Positions 22,497-31,700 of a stretch of 34,326 nucleotides of DNA are shown here, piece after piece. Each line of letters starts with the position of its first letter. Position 1 is the stretch's first letter. The position numbers were made by a program, and so were the translations under genes. The notes under the pieces are model-generated. The model saw only the letters and a list, made by a program, of their open reading frames with translations. It made no database searches and was not told the DNA's origin. Source of the DNA: Candidatus Poribacteria bacterium (GTDB lineage: Bacteria > Poribacteria > WGA-4E > B28-G17); NCBI GenBank assembly GCA_021162805.1, contig JAGGXZ010000058.1, positions 1 through 34,326 on the forward strand. The letters are read 5' to 3'.

Positions 22497-23441
22497 TTAT
22501 CCTTCATGACATCTTATGCTCGAGGCGATGTCCTGGACGATTTTGGATGTATCGACTTTGGCTACGGATCTGACGACGAATATGCGGTTAGATTCCCTGC
22601 ATCTCCAAATCCTCGCCGACATCCGCCTTCGCCTGACGATCAGATCCAAAACCCCTAGGATGGAGAGAGGTATCCTATCGATGAACCTGAGTTTGTATCC
22701 TTCCAGCGATATCTCCTCGTGTATCCCGTCGGCGGAGACAGGATATATCTGGAAGCCGTATCCCTTCATATCCTTGGCATATGTCCTTCGGAACCACTCC
22801 TCCAGCGAGATCGATCTGAGCAGGGTATCGGCAAGGCCGTATCGCTCGATGGCTATCCTCCTGCTGCCGTCGGCAAAGGATAAAAGCAGATAGGCCGACA
22901 TCATCTTATGCTTCTCCAACCTATATCTCCGCGGCACCTCGACTTCCAGGCCATAGGCGGTCCAGAGGTTAGAAGGGCCGGTGGGATGATCCTCGATGGA
23001 GGTGAATATATCGATCGCCCTGCTACGGATGTTCTCGCCGGAGAATCCGTTCATCTGGGCGATAAGCGTCCTACGGCAATCCACGCAGAACCAGATCATG
23101 CCGAATGCTCTTACCCTGGTTGATTTCCAACTGAAGAAGATCAAATCCTTGTTCTGAAAACCTGATGTGTCTTTGACCAAACTTATACCCCGTTTGATCC
23201 TGATCTGCGCTCCCTTTTTCCCATACTCTTTCCTGAGACCCTTGAAGTATTCATCCAACAGAGCATTTAGATCCGGTTTCCTCCTATGCGATGCCCACTT
23301 CAACTCCAATCGGGGCATCACGTGGTCATCCAACCTCAAGTATCCGCTCTTATGATCTCCCGATATAGCGCCTATCTCCCAATCGGATGGTATACGTGCT
23401 CGGATGCCTTGCCATCCGAGCACGCGCCATCTTTCCTCCAT
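22497..23441 (-). CDS. Unknown protein with internally duplicated domain
   Basis: A 314-aa protein from the ATG at 23441, preceded by AGGGGTGAT; a GTG at 23453 is the longer alternative. I do not recognise a named family. The sequence is two copies of one domain. Copy 1 has W-x-x-x-G-W-Q-G-I-R-A-R-I-P, GYLRLDD, PRLELKW, IWFCVDCRR and a FTSIEDH end. Copy 2 has NLWTAYGLEVEVP, SAYLLLSFADG, RRIAIERY, IWRCRESNR and an ASSIRCH end. The strand pattern with an early conserved P and W recalls PsbP/DcrB-like folds, but that is a guess. No signal peptide. It sits between the OPT-like transporter and the HEPN/MNT and PqqD genes, so it may belong to the transporter cluster. Confidence 0.65.
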   Translation of the reverse strand: MEERWRVLGWQGIRARIPSDWEIGAISGDHKSGYLRLDDHVMPRLELKWASHRRKPDLNALLDEYFKGLRKEYGKKGAQIRIKRGISLVKDTSGFQNKDLIFFSWKSTRVRAFGMIWFCVDCRRTLIAQMNGFSGENIRSRAIDIFTSIEDHPTGPSNLWTAYGLEVEVPRRYRLEKHKMMSAYLLLSFADGSRRIAIERYGLADTLLRSISLEEWFRRTYAKDMKGYGFQIYPVSADGIHEEISLEGYKLRFIDRIPLSILGVLDLIVRRRRMSARIWRCRESNRIFVVRSVAKVDTSKIVQDIASSIRCHEG

Positions 23442-23463
23442 AAGGCCTATCACCCCTGGAAAA

Positions 23464-23512
23464 GTAGGGGCATAAGATTTTATGCCCTTAGGCTAAGATT
23501 TTATGCCCCTAC
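23464..23512. repeat. Tandem hairpin repeat (GTAGGGGC...GATT family)
   Basis: GTAGGGGCATAA (23464-23475), GATT, TTATGCCC (23480-23487) forms one hairpin. A second partial unit ends TAAGATTTTATGCCCCTAC (23494-23512). The outer arms GTAGGGGCATAA and TTATGCCCCTAC are perfect inverted repeats. It fills the intercistronic gap and its last base is the first base of the OPT-like stop codon. It shares its frame and loop with 5292-5319. Confidence 0.7.
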
Positions 23513-25506
23513 TAGAACGGTTTAACGATAACCGATTTCGATACGAGGGCGAGGGAGACTATCGCCATGGCGGTTAGTCCTGTTCCGCAGGAGAATCCCG
23601 CTGCAAGGACGGGGTTGAACATATACCACCGTTTCAGGCCGAACCTCTTGATCATGTAAACTCTGCCCACGACGGCTCCTAGAAGCAGAGGTATCATCGA
23701 GCCCGGATCCGCGCCTATACCGCCTATCAGCCCGTAAAACCACATGCTCGGCATTTTCATCATCCACATCAATCCATAGAGGGCCAGTGAGGAGCCGAAC
23801 CCGGCGGCGACATATGTCCCTCTGATCGCCTGTAACATCTGGCTCTGTCCGTCCCTCAGGGCTGTGATCCAGAGACACCTTCTCGTGGCGTTTATCGGCC
23901 ACCAGGTTTGGACAAAGGGATACTGCGAGGAAGGTATCGGCGCCAGCTTCCAGATGAAGTGCCACACCAGTATGCCGGATATGAGAAGTATGGGCAGCGT
24001 GATGAGGTTGGCAGCGATGTTGCTGGTGAAGGTCGTGCCTGTGAGCTCCAGCACCCGCCAGTGCTGTGTTCCTCGTCCGTAATCCTCCATCGGGAACGGG
24101 GCGAACCAGATATCTATGTCCTCATATCGGCTCAATATGATCGTGGCCTCTCTGATGAAGGGGATCTCGAACAGGTCTCTGCTTAAGATCCCGAAGGTTC
24201 TAGCTGTGATATAGGAGTTAATGGGCGTATAGACGAAGGCAAATCCCAAGAGGAAGAGAAGCGGGAAGTTGGGCACCATCCAATGGACCAGATACACGTA
24301 GCCGATCATCCCTGCGAGCCACATCCCACCGGCTATCCATATGGGGAAATCGCCTCTCCCTGGCGGGGTGCGCAACGATCCCCTCTCGCCCACCTCCTTC
24401 CTTCTGGCCTCCTGATATTTAAGCAGCATCGGCAACGCCACGGCCAGCCCGATGAAGGCAAAGCTGAAGCTCTTGCCCAATCCGAAGCTGAACCAGAAGT
24501 CAAGCCAGTTCTGCAGACCCGTGGCACGGACATCCAGGCCGGGATGCCAGCTATGGAGTATTTCGAACCTGTAGAGGATCTGTGGGTTGAGGATGAACTG
24601 GGTGAACAAAGCCGCTACGAACTGGGAGATTATGACCGGAAAGGGCATAACGAATCCCGAGAGCATCGCCCCGAAATTCGTGACCAGCGCGAACACGCCC
24701 GTCGGTGCGAACCCCTCAATGCTCGTGGTGAAATCTATGAAGGGGATAGGCAGGATCTGTATCGGTTTGGACATCATAACGCCTGTGATCGATGGGACGC
24801 CGATGTATAGGGCTCCCCAGAAGAGGCCCGCCATCGCGCCGATGCTGAAGACCCTCCATCTCCAGGTTTCTCTCTTACCGGTCGTCTCAGCCAGGGCTGT
24901 GGCGCCCTGCGCGGCAACAGGAGCCATCGGGAAGGGGAGTCTTTCGAGATCGGCCGTCAACCTGAAGAGCACATACGGCCCGCCGATCCACCTGAGCTGA
25001 GACAGGGCGAGTCTGACCAACATGATCGTTATGGGCAAGGCCCAATCGGGATGCAATAGGCTTCGTTGGGCTATGGCGATCGAGTCTCTAGGGGGCACAA
25101 CCCATCTCGGTATTTTGTCCGCTATCTCGAACGCCTCTGCCTGGGGTGTCTGTATGAAATAGGCCTCCCATATGTATCCGGTATATCGTCCACCTGCTCC
25201 GACGGCAGCTCCGGCCAATCCCAGAAGTATATAGAGTTCTTGGCGTCTGACGGTTGTGAAGGATCTCCTGGCCAGTTCCGTAAAGAGTATGACGGCGACC
25301 CATGGGGCGGCGCCCGCTCCGGACTGACCTGAGACGAGCTGCATGTAGATCGAGCCGGGCATCATCAAAAGGCCCACGAAAAGGGCGCCTAAGATAACCT
25401 TGACGCTTAGGCCCGACTCGAACGTCCTTACACCTCCATCTATATCATATCTCTTGGCCCATGCCTGCCATTCCTCTGCTTGGGTTATTCTCTTCCTTCT
25501 GGCCAA
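23512..25506 (-). CDS. OPT-like multi-pass transporter (DUF6785-type)
   Basis: A 664-aa integral membrane protein with at least 12 hydrophobic segments, resembling the oligopeptide-transporter (OPT) superfamily branch annotated as DUF6785/DUF6784 in planctomycete- and Poribacteria-like genomes. Typical stretches: GLLMMPGSIYMQLVSGQSGAGAAPW (45-70), FAFVYTPINSYITARTFGI, GTTFTSNIAANLITLPILL and the Gly-rich FYGLIGGIGADPGSMIPLLLGAVVGR near the C-terminus. OPT members import peptides or metal chelates; the substrate of this branch is unknown. No ATG is available before the first membrane segment; the TTG at 25506 after AGGGGGTAGAGGG is the credible start. It lies 15 bases after the small membrane protein. 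Confidence 0.8.
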   Translation of the reverse strand: MARRKRITQAEEWQAWAKRYDIDGGVRTFESGLSVKVILGALFVGLLMMPGSIYMQLVSGQSGAGAAPWVAVILFTELARRSFTTVRRQELYILLGLAGAAVGAGGRYTGYIWEAYFIQTPQAEAFEIADKIPRWVVPPRDSIAIAQRSLLHPDWALPITIMLVRLALSQLRWIGGPYVLFRLTADLERLPFPMAPVAAQGATALAETTGKRETWRWRVFSIGAMAGLFWGALYIGVPSITGVMMSKPIQILPIPFIDFTTSIEGFAPTGVFALVTNFGAMLSGFVMPFPVIISQFVAALFTQFILNPQILYRFEILHSWHPGLDVRATGLQNWLDFWFSFGLGKSFSFAFIGLAVALPMLLKYQEARRKEVGERGSLRTPPGRGDFPIWIAGGMWLAGMIGYVYLVHWMVPNFPLLFLLGFAFVYTPINSYITARTFGILSRDLFEIPFIREATIILSRYEDIDIWFAPFPMEDYGRGTQHWRVLELTGTTFTSNIAANLITLPILLISGILVWHFIWKLAPIPSSQYPFVQTWWPINATRRCLWITALRDGQSQMLQAIRGTYVAAGFGSSLALYGLMWMMKMPSMWFYGLIGGIGADPGSMIPLLLGAVVGRVYMIKRFGLKRWYMFNPVLAAGFSCGTGLTAMAIVSLALVSKSVIVKPF

Positions 25507-25521
25507 CCCTCTACCCCCTGA

Positions 25522-25698
25522 TCACTTTTTGTAGAATATCTCCTCCCAGAAATGAGCACAGAATATCCCCAAACCTATTATGAGGATAGACACCAGTTGA
25601 TACCTTATATCTCCCTTATAGACGAGGATCGAGAAGATCCAGCCGATCGATCCGACGGAGATAAAGAGATAGGCGATTTTATCCAGCACCTTTCCCAT
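25522..25698 (-). CDS. Small two-helix membrane protein
   Basis: A 58-aa protein. The open frame extends upstream, but the ATG at 25698 directly follows a strong CGAGGAGGAA site, and the upstream extension would overlap the giant permease gene with a low-complexity Arg/Gly-rich sequence. Two hydrophobic helices are visible: IAYLFISVGSIGWIFSILV (8-26) and YQLVSILIIGLGIFCAHFW (33-51), joined by a short polar loop (YKGDIR), with a lysine-ended tail. No known family is recognised. Its position between the FtsX-type permease and the OPT-like transporter suggests an accessory subunit. Confidence 0.65.
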   Translation of the reverse strand: MGKVLDKIAYLFISVGSIGWIFSILVYKGDIRYQLVSILIIGLGIFCAHFWEEIFYKK

Positions 25699-25724
25699 TT
25701 TTCCTCCTCGAAGAGATTCGGTGA

Positions 25725-25743
25725 CGAGGGGAGTTTCCCCTCG
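25725..25743. other. Intercistronic hairpin
   Basis: CGAGGGGA / TCCCCTCG, an 8-bp perfect stem with loop GTT, in the 53-base gap after the giant permease gene. There is no T-run after it on the minus strand, so it is more likely an mRNA-stability or processing element than a terminator. Confidence 0.4.
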
Positions 25744-25751
25744 CCGCCGGA

Positions 25752-28700
25752 TTAATCGTCGTCCGCGGGTTGCAGTTGAGGCACGAGACCCTCCAGGGTT
25801 TCCCGCCTGCCGCGCTCGTGGAATTCGGCTCTCACCTCCACTCCCAGTGTCCTCCAGATCAGCAGTTGCTTGCGCAGCAGGTTGAGAAATCTCCTGTTGA
25901 CCCTCTTCCACGAGGCCACCTCGCCGCTTTCGCGGTGCACATGCAGGAAGATCTTATAGATATCCCTCTCTTCACCGCCCGATGGGGTGGTTTGAAGATC
26001 TATCGTCTGGCTGACGCCAAGATCGTACGGGGCGAGCCAGACCATCATGCTGATAACATACTCCTCCTGCCCGTCCTCCAGCTTCCTTCTGGCAAAGGTG
26101 ACCTGATCGGTATAAAAGTCGCTCGCGGACTCATCGGCGTGTGCCTCGAAGTAGTCTCGCATGAAGATGTTCAATCCCAAAGCCTCCTCGGCCAGAACGG
26201 TGAACGGCAGATCGAAATGCCATTCATCCCCCTCAGGCTCGGGAAGCTTCCATTTTCTCTCTATGTCGGGAACGGCCATTCTGGAGGCCTTCACCGACGG
26301 ATATATCGTGGAACCCAAGACCACGGCCATGACGATTATGGTCGCTACGACCGTTGACGTGGAGGAGTAATTCAACGTCAGCCCCACGAGCAGATTCCAC
26401 TTAACCAAGGCCCATGCCGTCGCCTGGCCCAACAGATACCCCAGAACGGCCCCGATGATGGCGTAGACCACCGATTCGGCCATGAACAGGAAGGCTATGT
26501 GGGTTGGCGCCAACCCGACGGAGCTGTAGATCCCGATCTCCCTGACCCTCTCATAAACGGCTCCCAACATCGTGTTGAGAACTATCAGGGCGGCGATCAA
26601 TATCGGGACGAACAGGTTGGACATGCCTGAGAACGATGTCATACCTATGGAGCTATACAGGTATGTCTCTCTGCCACGGCCGACGAAGAAATCGAGGGCG
26701 ATACGACTCATCAACGGGCCCATGATGGCGTCAAGCTTCTCTATCGGATTCAGGTCCGGCGGATCTCCGGGTACCCCGCCCATCCTGATAGCTACCGATT
26801 GGAGAGTACCTCCTTGATTCATCACGACGCTGAACGGCAGGATGGCGACGCTGTCTGGCGGCAGGTGAATGTATTTCTGAAGCTCTCCCTCGGAAGCCTG
26901 CTGGCCCTGAAGTCCGCGCGCCCTCTGCTGCTCCATGATCTGATAGTCGACCGGCGTCAACTCCTCGCCGTCCAGATCCTTCATGTCCTTGAACCCAAGT
27001 CCGAGCACGCCCACGACGGTAAAATCAGCTCCATAGATTCTCACCTTCGCCTTCCCAACATCATTGGCCCCAATCCCAAGATAACTTGCCACACCGCTTG
27101 GCAGCACGCATACGTAAGTCTCTCCGGGCTTGAACCACCTTCCGTAACGGAGATATCTGTCGATCCGTGTGACGCCCGGCTCATCGGGGCTCATGCCGAC
27201 GAGCATGTTCGCCGTGTAGGTCTTCTCCTCCTCGGTATCGACCCTCGTGAGCTGAATGAAGGACTGGTTTCCGAGTCCGGACGACCGATACCAGGCCCTG
27301 GGGGCGATGATGTTATGCACCCGATAGGTCTTTCCGCTTCTGGTCGTGATCGTGGTCTCCCTGAGATCATTCATGATGCTGGTCAGGACCGGCTCCTCAA
27401 GCGCTCGCCAGTACTGATCCCTGATCAACACACCCGTATAGGGCGGTGTCAGAGATGGCAGATGGGTTCTGTTCGGTCTGATGAAGGTCTTGACCGAGGT
27501 GAAGGATATAACGGTGAAGGTGAGGATAACCAGCGTTGCGCAGGTGAGGATGGTTCTGCCCTTGCGCTTACGCATGTTGGAAACCCCCAGTGAGAAAGCG
27601 GCAGCGCTTGCCGAAAGCCTGCCTACATCGGCCTTATATACCTTGGAGGTCTCCCGCTTCATCATCTCGAGCTGTTCCTCGAATTTGCGCACGATGATGG
27701 TGATGACTATCACCGAAAGCGCCAGCACGACGAAGGCCAGGAGGATTATAAGCGGGGTGATCGTTATCCGGAAGGCCGGATGAACCTGTGCCAAAAGGAT
27801 AAAGACCAATATGAATATCCCGAAGGCTGTAGCGACCTGTTTATGCACGTTCGGGAAGGCGAAGAGAAGCCGCTCCAGGAAGTAGGCGAACGGCAGTAGG
27901 ATGGCCAGATAGAACATGACGCCTTTGACCACATCGTTACCGGTGCTCTTCACGTCCGGATATGCCCTCGATTCATATCCCCAGGCGGCATGGGCGAGCT
28001 TGAGCGCCTGATCGTAGTTCTTGCACCTGAGCTGATCCTCCGCCGATTTGAGATACTCCCAGGCGGTTTTATGAAGCAGATCCAATCTGTTGCTTGATAT
28101 CCCGTAACGTTTGTAAAGCTCATTGCGGTTCTCATCCAATATCCACATATCCCTGACGACGACGTAAGGGGTGAGCCTGACCGAGCCGTTCTCACGGACG
28201 ATGAACCCCTCACCGGTGTAGAGCGTCGGGTTTTTAACTCCCAGCTTCGTGGCCTTTATCAGAAGCAGCCGTTTGCCCATCAGTCCGTAGGACATTCCGA
28301 CCTTTATCTTCTGTCCCGGCTCCGAGTATACGAGGGCTATCGGCTCGACTGCCGAGATACCCTGCTGATACCACGGTTTGGACATGCCGTATCTGCGCGG
28401 CTCGCTGTCGGTTTCAGCATCATACACGCTCATCTCACGCAGCGTCCTGAGATACCTCGGGTCGACGAGATCATAGATCGTGGTGCTGACACATGGAAAG
28501 ACGACCACGCGACAGCCTCTACGGCGGGTGTTGATCCTGACCTTGTTGCTGAAGATCTTGGCGCCGTAGGAGCCCAGATCGGGGGCGTAGACGATATCGC
28601 CCGAATCCGGATCGAGCTTGTAAGCCTCCACCTCCTGAACGCCGCCGGGTCTGTATGTCGCCCTGCCCTCCATGGCCAATCCGGAGATCTCGAAGTCCCC

Positions 28701-31700
28701 CTTCAGGTCGCCGGTGGTGTAGAGGTCTCCCCTGACACCCATCATCGATTTATGCCTACGTCGTATGGCGAGTATCGGATAGGGCACCGGCTTTTCAGGG
28801 ATGGAGCTCTCACGGGCATCGAATTCGACCACATCTCCGAATAGCACGCAGTAATAGTTTCCGACCCTCGCCGCCGTGGGCATCTCAGGGTCTTTCAACG
28901 CCTGGACCAGCACCGAAGCCAGCGTCTTGACCTGGGCGTCCAGATTATCGAAGTTAACCCTGGAGATGGTGTCCAGAGGAGTGTCACAAAGGACTCTAGC
29001 ATCATCTATCGTGGCGAACGCAATCCCGGTCTTGCCCGCCAGAGTTGCCACCTCGCTGTCGAAAGCGATCTTACCGGGGATATAGGTGCGCCAGGTTTTG
29101 CCTCCCGTCGCGCTTATCGCGTTGACGAAGTTGGAGCTTCCCCCCAGCCCGACGATACCGAGCAGGGTCTGTATATCGGAGACCTCGTCATCGGTCAGCT
29201 CCTTAGTGTTGATCCCTCTCAGGGCGAGCATCTGATCCAGTTTCGCAAAAAGCCTCATCTGAGCCTTACGGCTTCTACGGGCGGCGCGTATGTCGTTCCG
29301 GATGAACCGCTCGACCTCCTTACGGATATACTCCATATCCTTGAGCATGCTCTCGGAGGGTTCTCCTTTGTTCTTCATGTTCTCGAACTCCAGCTTCATC
29401 AGACGGCTGACGCCGCCGAGGCTGATGAGCGTGTCGTAGTAGTCCTCGACAAGGGTTTCCAGCGTCTTGCCCTCGACCTCCTTCTTCGAGATGTATGAGG
29501 AGGCGATCCCCCATTGACTTGAAAGCACCGCCTGGCGTATCTCATCATCTGTGAACTGCCAGAGCTTATTGACCCTGACGGCGAAGTCGGCGTCGTTTGC
29601 GTAATTGGCGAGTTTATTTCCTATGGAGGCGAACTCCCTGCGCAGCACGAACTCCGGCTGCTGGTCGTAGAACCACCCCTTACAGAACACACCGAACTGA
29701 TCCGTTTGAGTGGAGAGATCCAGCGAGATGAAAAGGGAGGTGTAGTACCGGTTCATGGTATATTGCAGCTCTATCGCCTGAAGCATGGCGGCGATCTTGC
29801 GTTCATACTCCCGCCTGTTCATCCTCGAGAGGACCTCAACCTTCTTCTGGATGTTTCTGATCCTGGAGTTCCTCAGCGTCAGGAGGTTATCGCGCAGGAG
29901 CGCCTTTTGATCGTTTGTGAAGGAGGTTATGGAATCTATCTGGTTGTATAGGTTCTGCAGCTCGATGATATCGTTTTTGGCCCTGGATCGGACCAGATCG
30001 AGCAATCTGTTTTCCTCATATCTGGAAAACAGCTGGGCGTGAGCGGCGATGAGATCGGCATAATCTTTTTGGCTCAGGTAATGTCCCAGCGCCCTCTTCT
30101 CATCATCCGTGAACTCCCGATTTATCCTGGTAGCGTTTTCGGCCAGCAGCTTCAACCTGGGGAGCTCCAGCTCGGCATTTCTCTCCGCTATCTTCATCAG
30201 CCTTCCAAGCTCACCTATCAGTCTCTCCTCAGAGCCCTCGCCTTTGATGAGCGACTTTTTGGTGGAGAGAAGCGATGTGAAGTCCTCGTTGCTCAGATAA
30301 ACCTTCAACGTCCTCAGTTCATCGCCGGAGAACCGCTTTTTGGGCGGCAGAGAGGCTATCCGAGATACCTTCTGAATGATGGACTCCGGTTTTGAGGCCT
30401 TCGCCGTCTTATAGGCTTTCTGAAGCAGCTCCCTCTCCTCATCCTCATAATTCTTCCCCTTCTCAGCGCCGGCAAGCGTGTCTCTGGCCTTTTTTAACCG
30501 GATCAGTTCGTTCGGCGATAGGTGTCTATCCAGGAGCTTTTCATATGAGTACTGCCGCACCATCTTGCTCACTTCCCAATCCTCCAGCTTCAGTCCCAGT
30601 TTGCGGATCTCATCCTCGCTGTACAGATAGCTATATCTATCATAATGTTTGATCTTCCCGGATCTGACGCCTTCGATCAGCTTCTCAACGGCCTTCACAT
30701 CGAGCTGGGCCATTGGTATAGCGATCTCCTCTATGATCTGCCTTTCAGTCTTTCGACACTCCGATATCGCCTGGGTTTTTAACTGATCCAGCTTTTCGAC
30801 GACGTCCTCGAAGAAATGTAACGTTTGGATGCCATCCTTTCTGAATTTCGCCAGTGATGTTTCCAGCCTTGCCTGTTCCTCAGGGGTAAACTCCTGTTTC
30901 TCGCGCTTACGCGTTGTTCCCCTTTTCTCCTTTCTCCTCTCTATCTCATTTCGTTTCGCTCTGACCAACCAGTTGATCTCGCTTTGCGTGCTGGAGAGGT
31001 CGCTCAGGGCGGCGGCAAGCGATCCCATACTATCCGTCAGCTCGTTCACCTTTTGGAAGAAGCTGGGAGGCAGGTCAACCAGCAACCGTCTGTCCAATGA
31101 CAGGGCGATTTTTCTTCCGAGCTCCTGGAACTGCCTGAGATCCTCATATATATCTCGCCTCATCTGGGCCATATCCCCCGGCACATCCCTGCTTATACCT
31201 TCCATGAAAGCACGCATTCCCGCCAATCCCTGGAAATGTCCGTCAGTCGCCAGGAACATCACCGATCGTCCGGGGCGATATTCGGGCTTGGATAAGACTC
31301 GAGCCAACTCCAAGAGGGCGGCTATGCCGGAGGTCGTATCGGCGCCGGGAGCCAGATACGGGACGACGGACATAGAGTCATAATAGGCCTCGATAACGAC
31401 CAGCTCGTCCTTCAGCTCCGGATCGCTTCCCTCCAGTATCCCGCGGATGTTTTGTCCGGTCTTGTTCTCCCATGTGACGGTAGCGGTTATCCGCCCTTCG
31501 ATATCCTTCGTAGCACCGCCGTCGGACCCGAGAATGGAGAGCAGATCTTGGGCATCCTCCTTGGAGATCCAGAACCTAGGGATGTTGGCCGGGACAGTCA
31601 GGAATTTGGTCTCGGCCTCACCTCTGATCGTCACGTCCGGCTCTATGAAGATGACGGCCTGGGCGCCGAGCATAGCGGCGTTTATCCACCGGGTGCTGCT

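Noticed and set aside
25522-25911. 129-aa version of the small membrane protein
   Set aside because: The first 71 residues overlap the giant permease gene and are Arg/Gly/Ser-rich low complexity; a strong binding site supports the 58-aa start at 25698.
26799-27593. Plus-strand open frame of 264 aa opposite the giant permease
   Set aside because: Antisense to the conserved FtsX region; composition is His/Arg-rich and no binding site is present.
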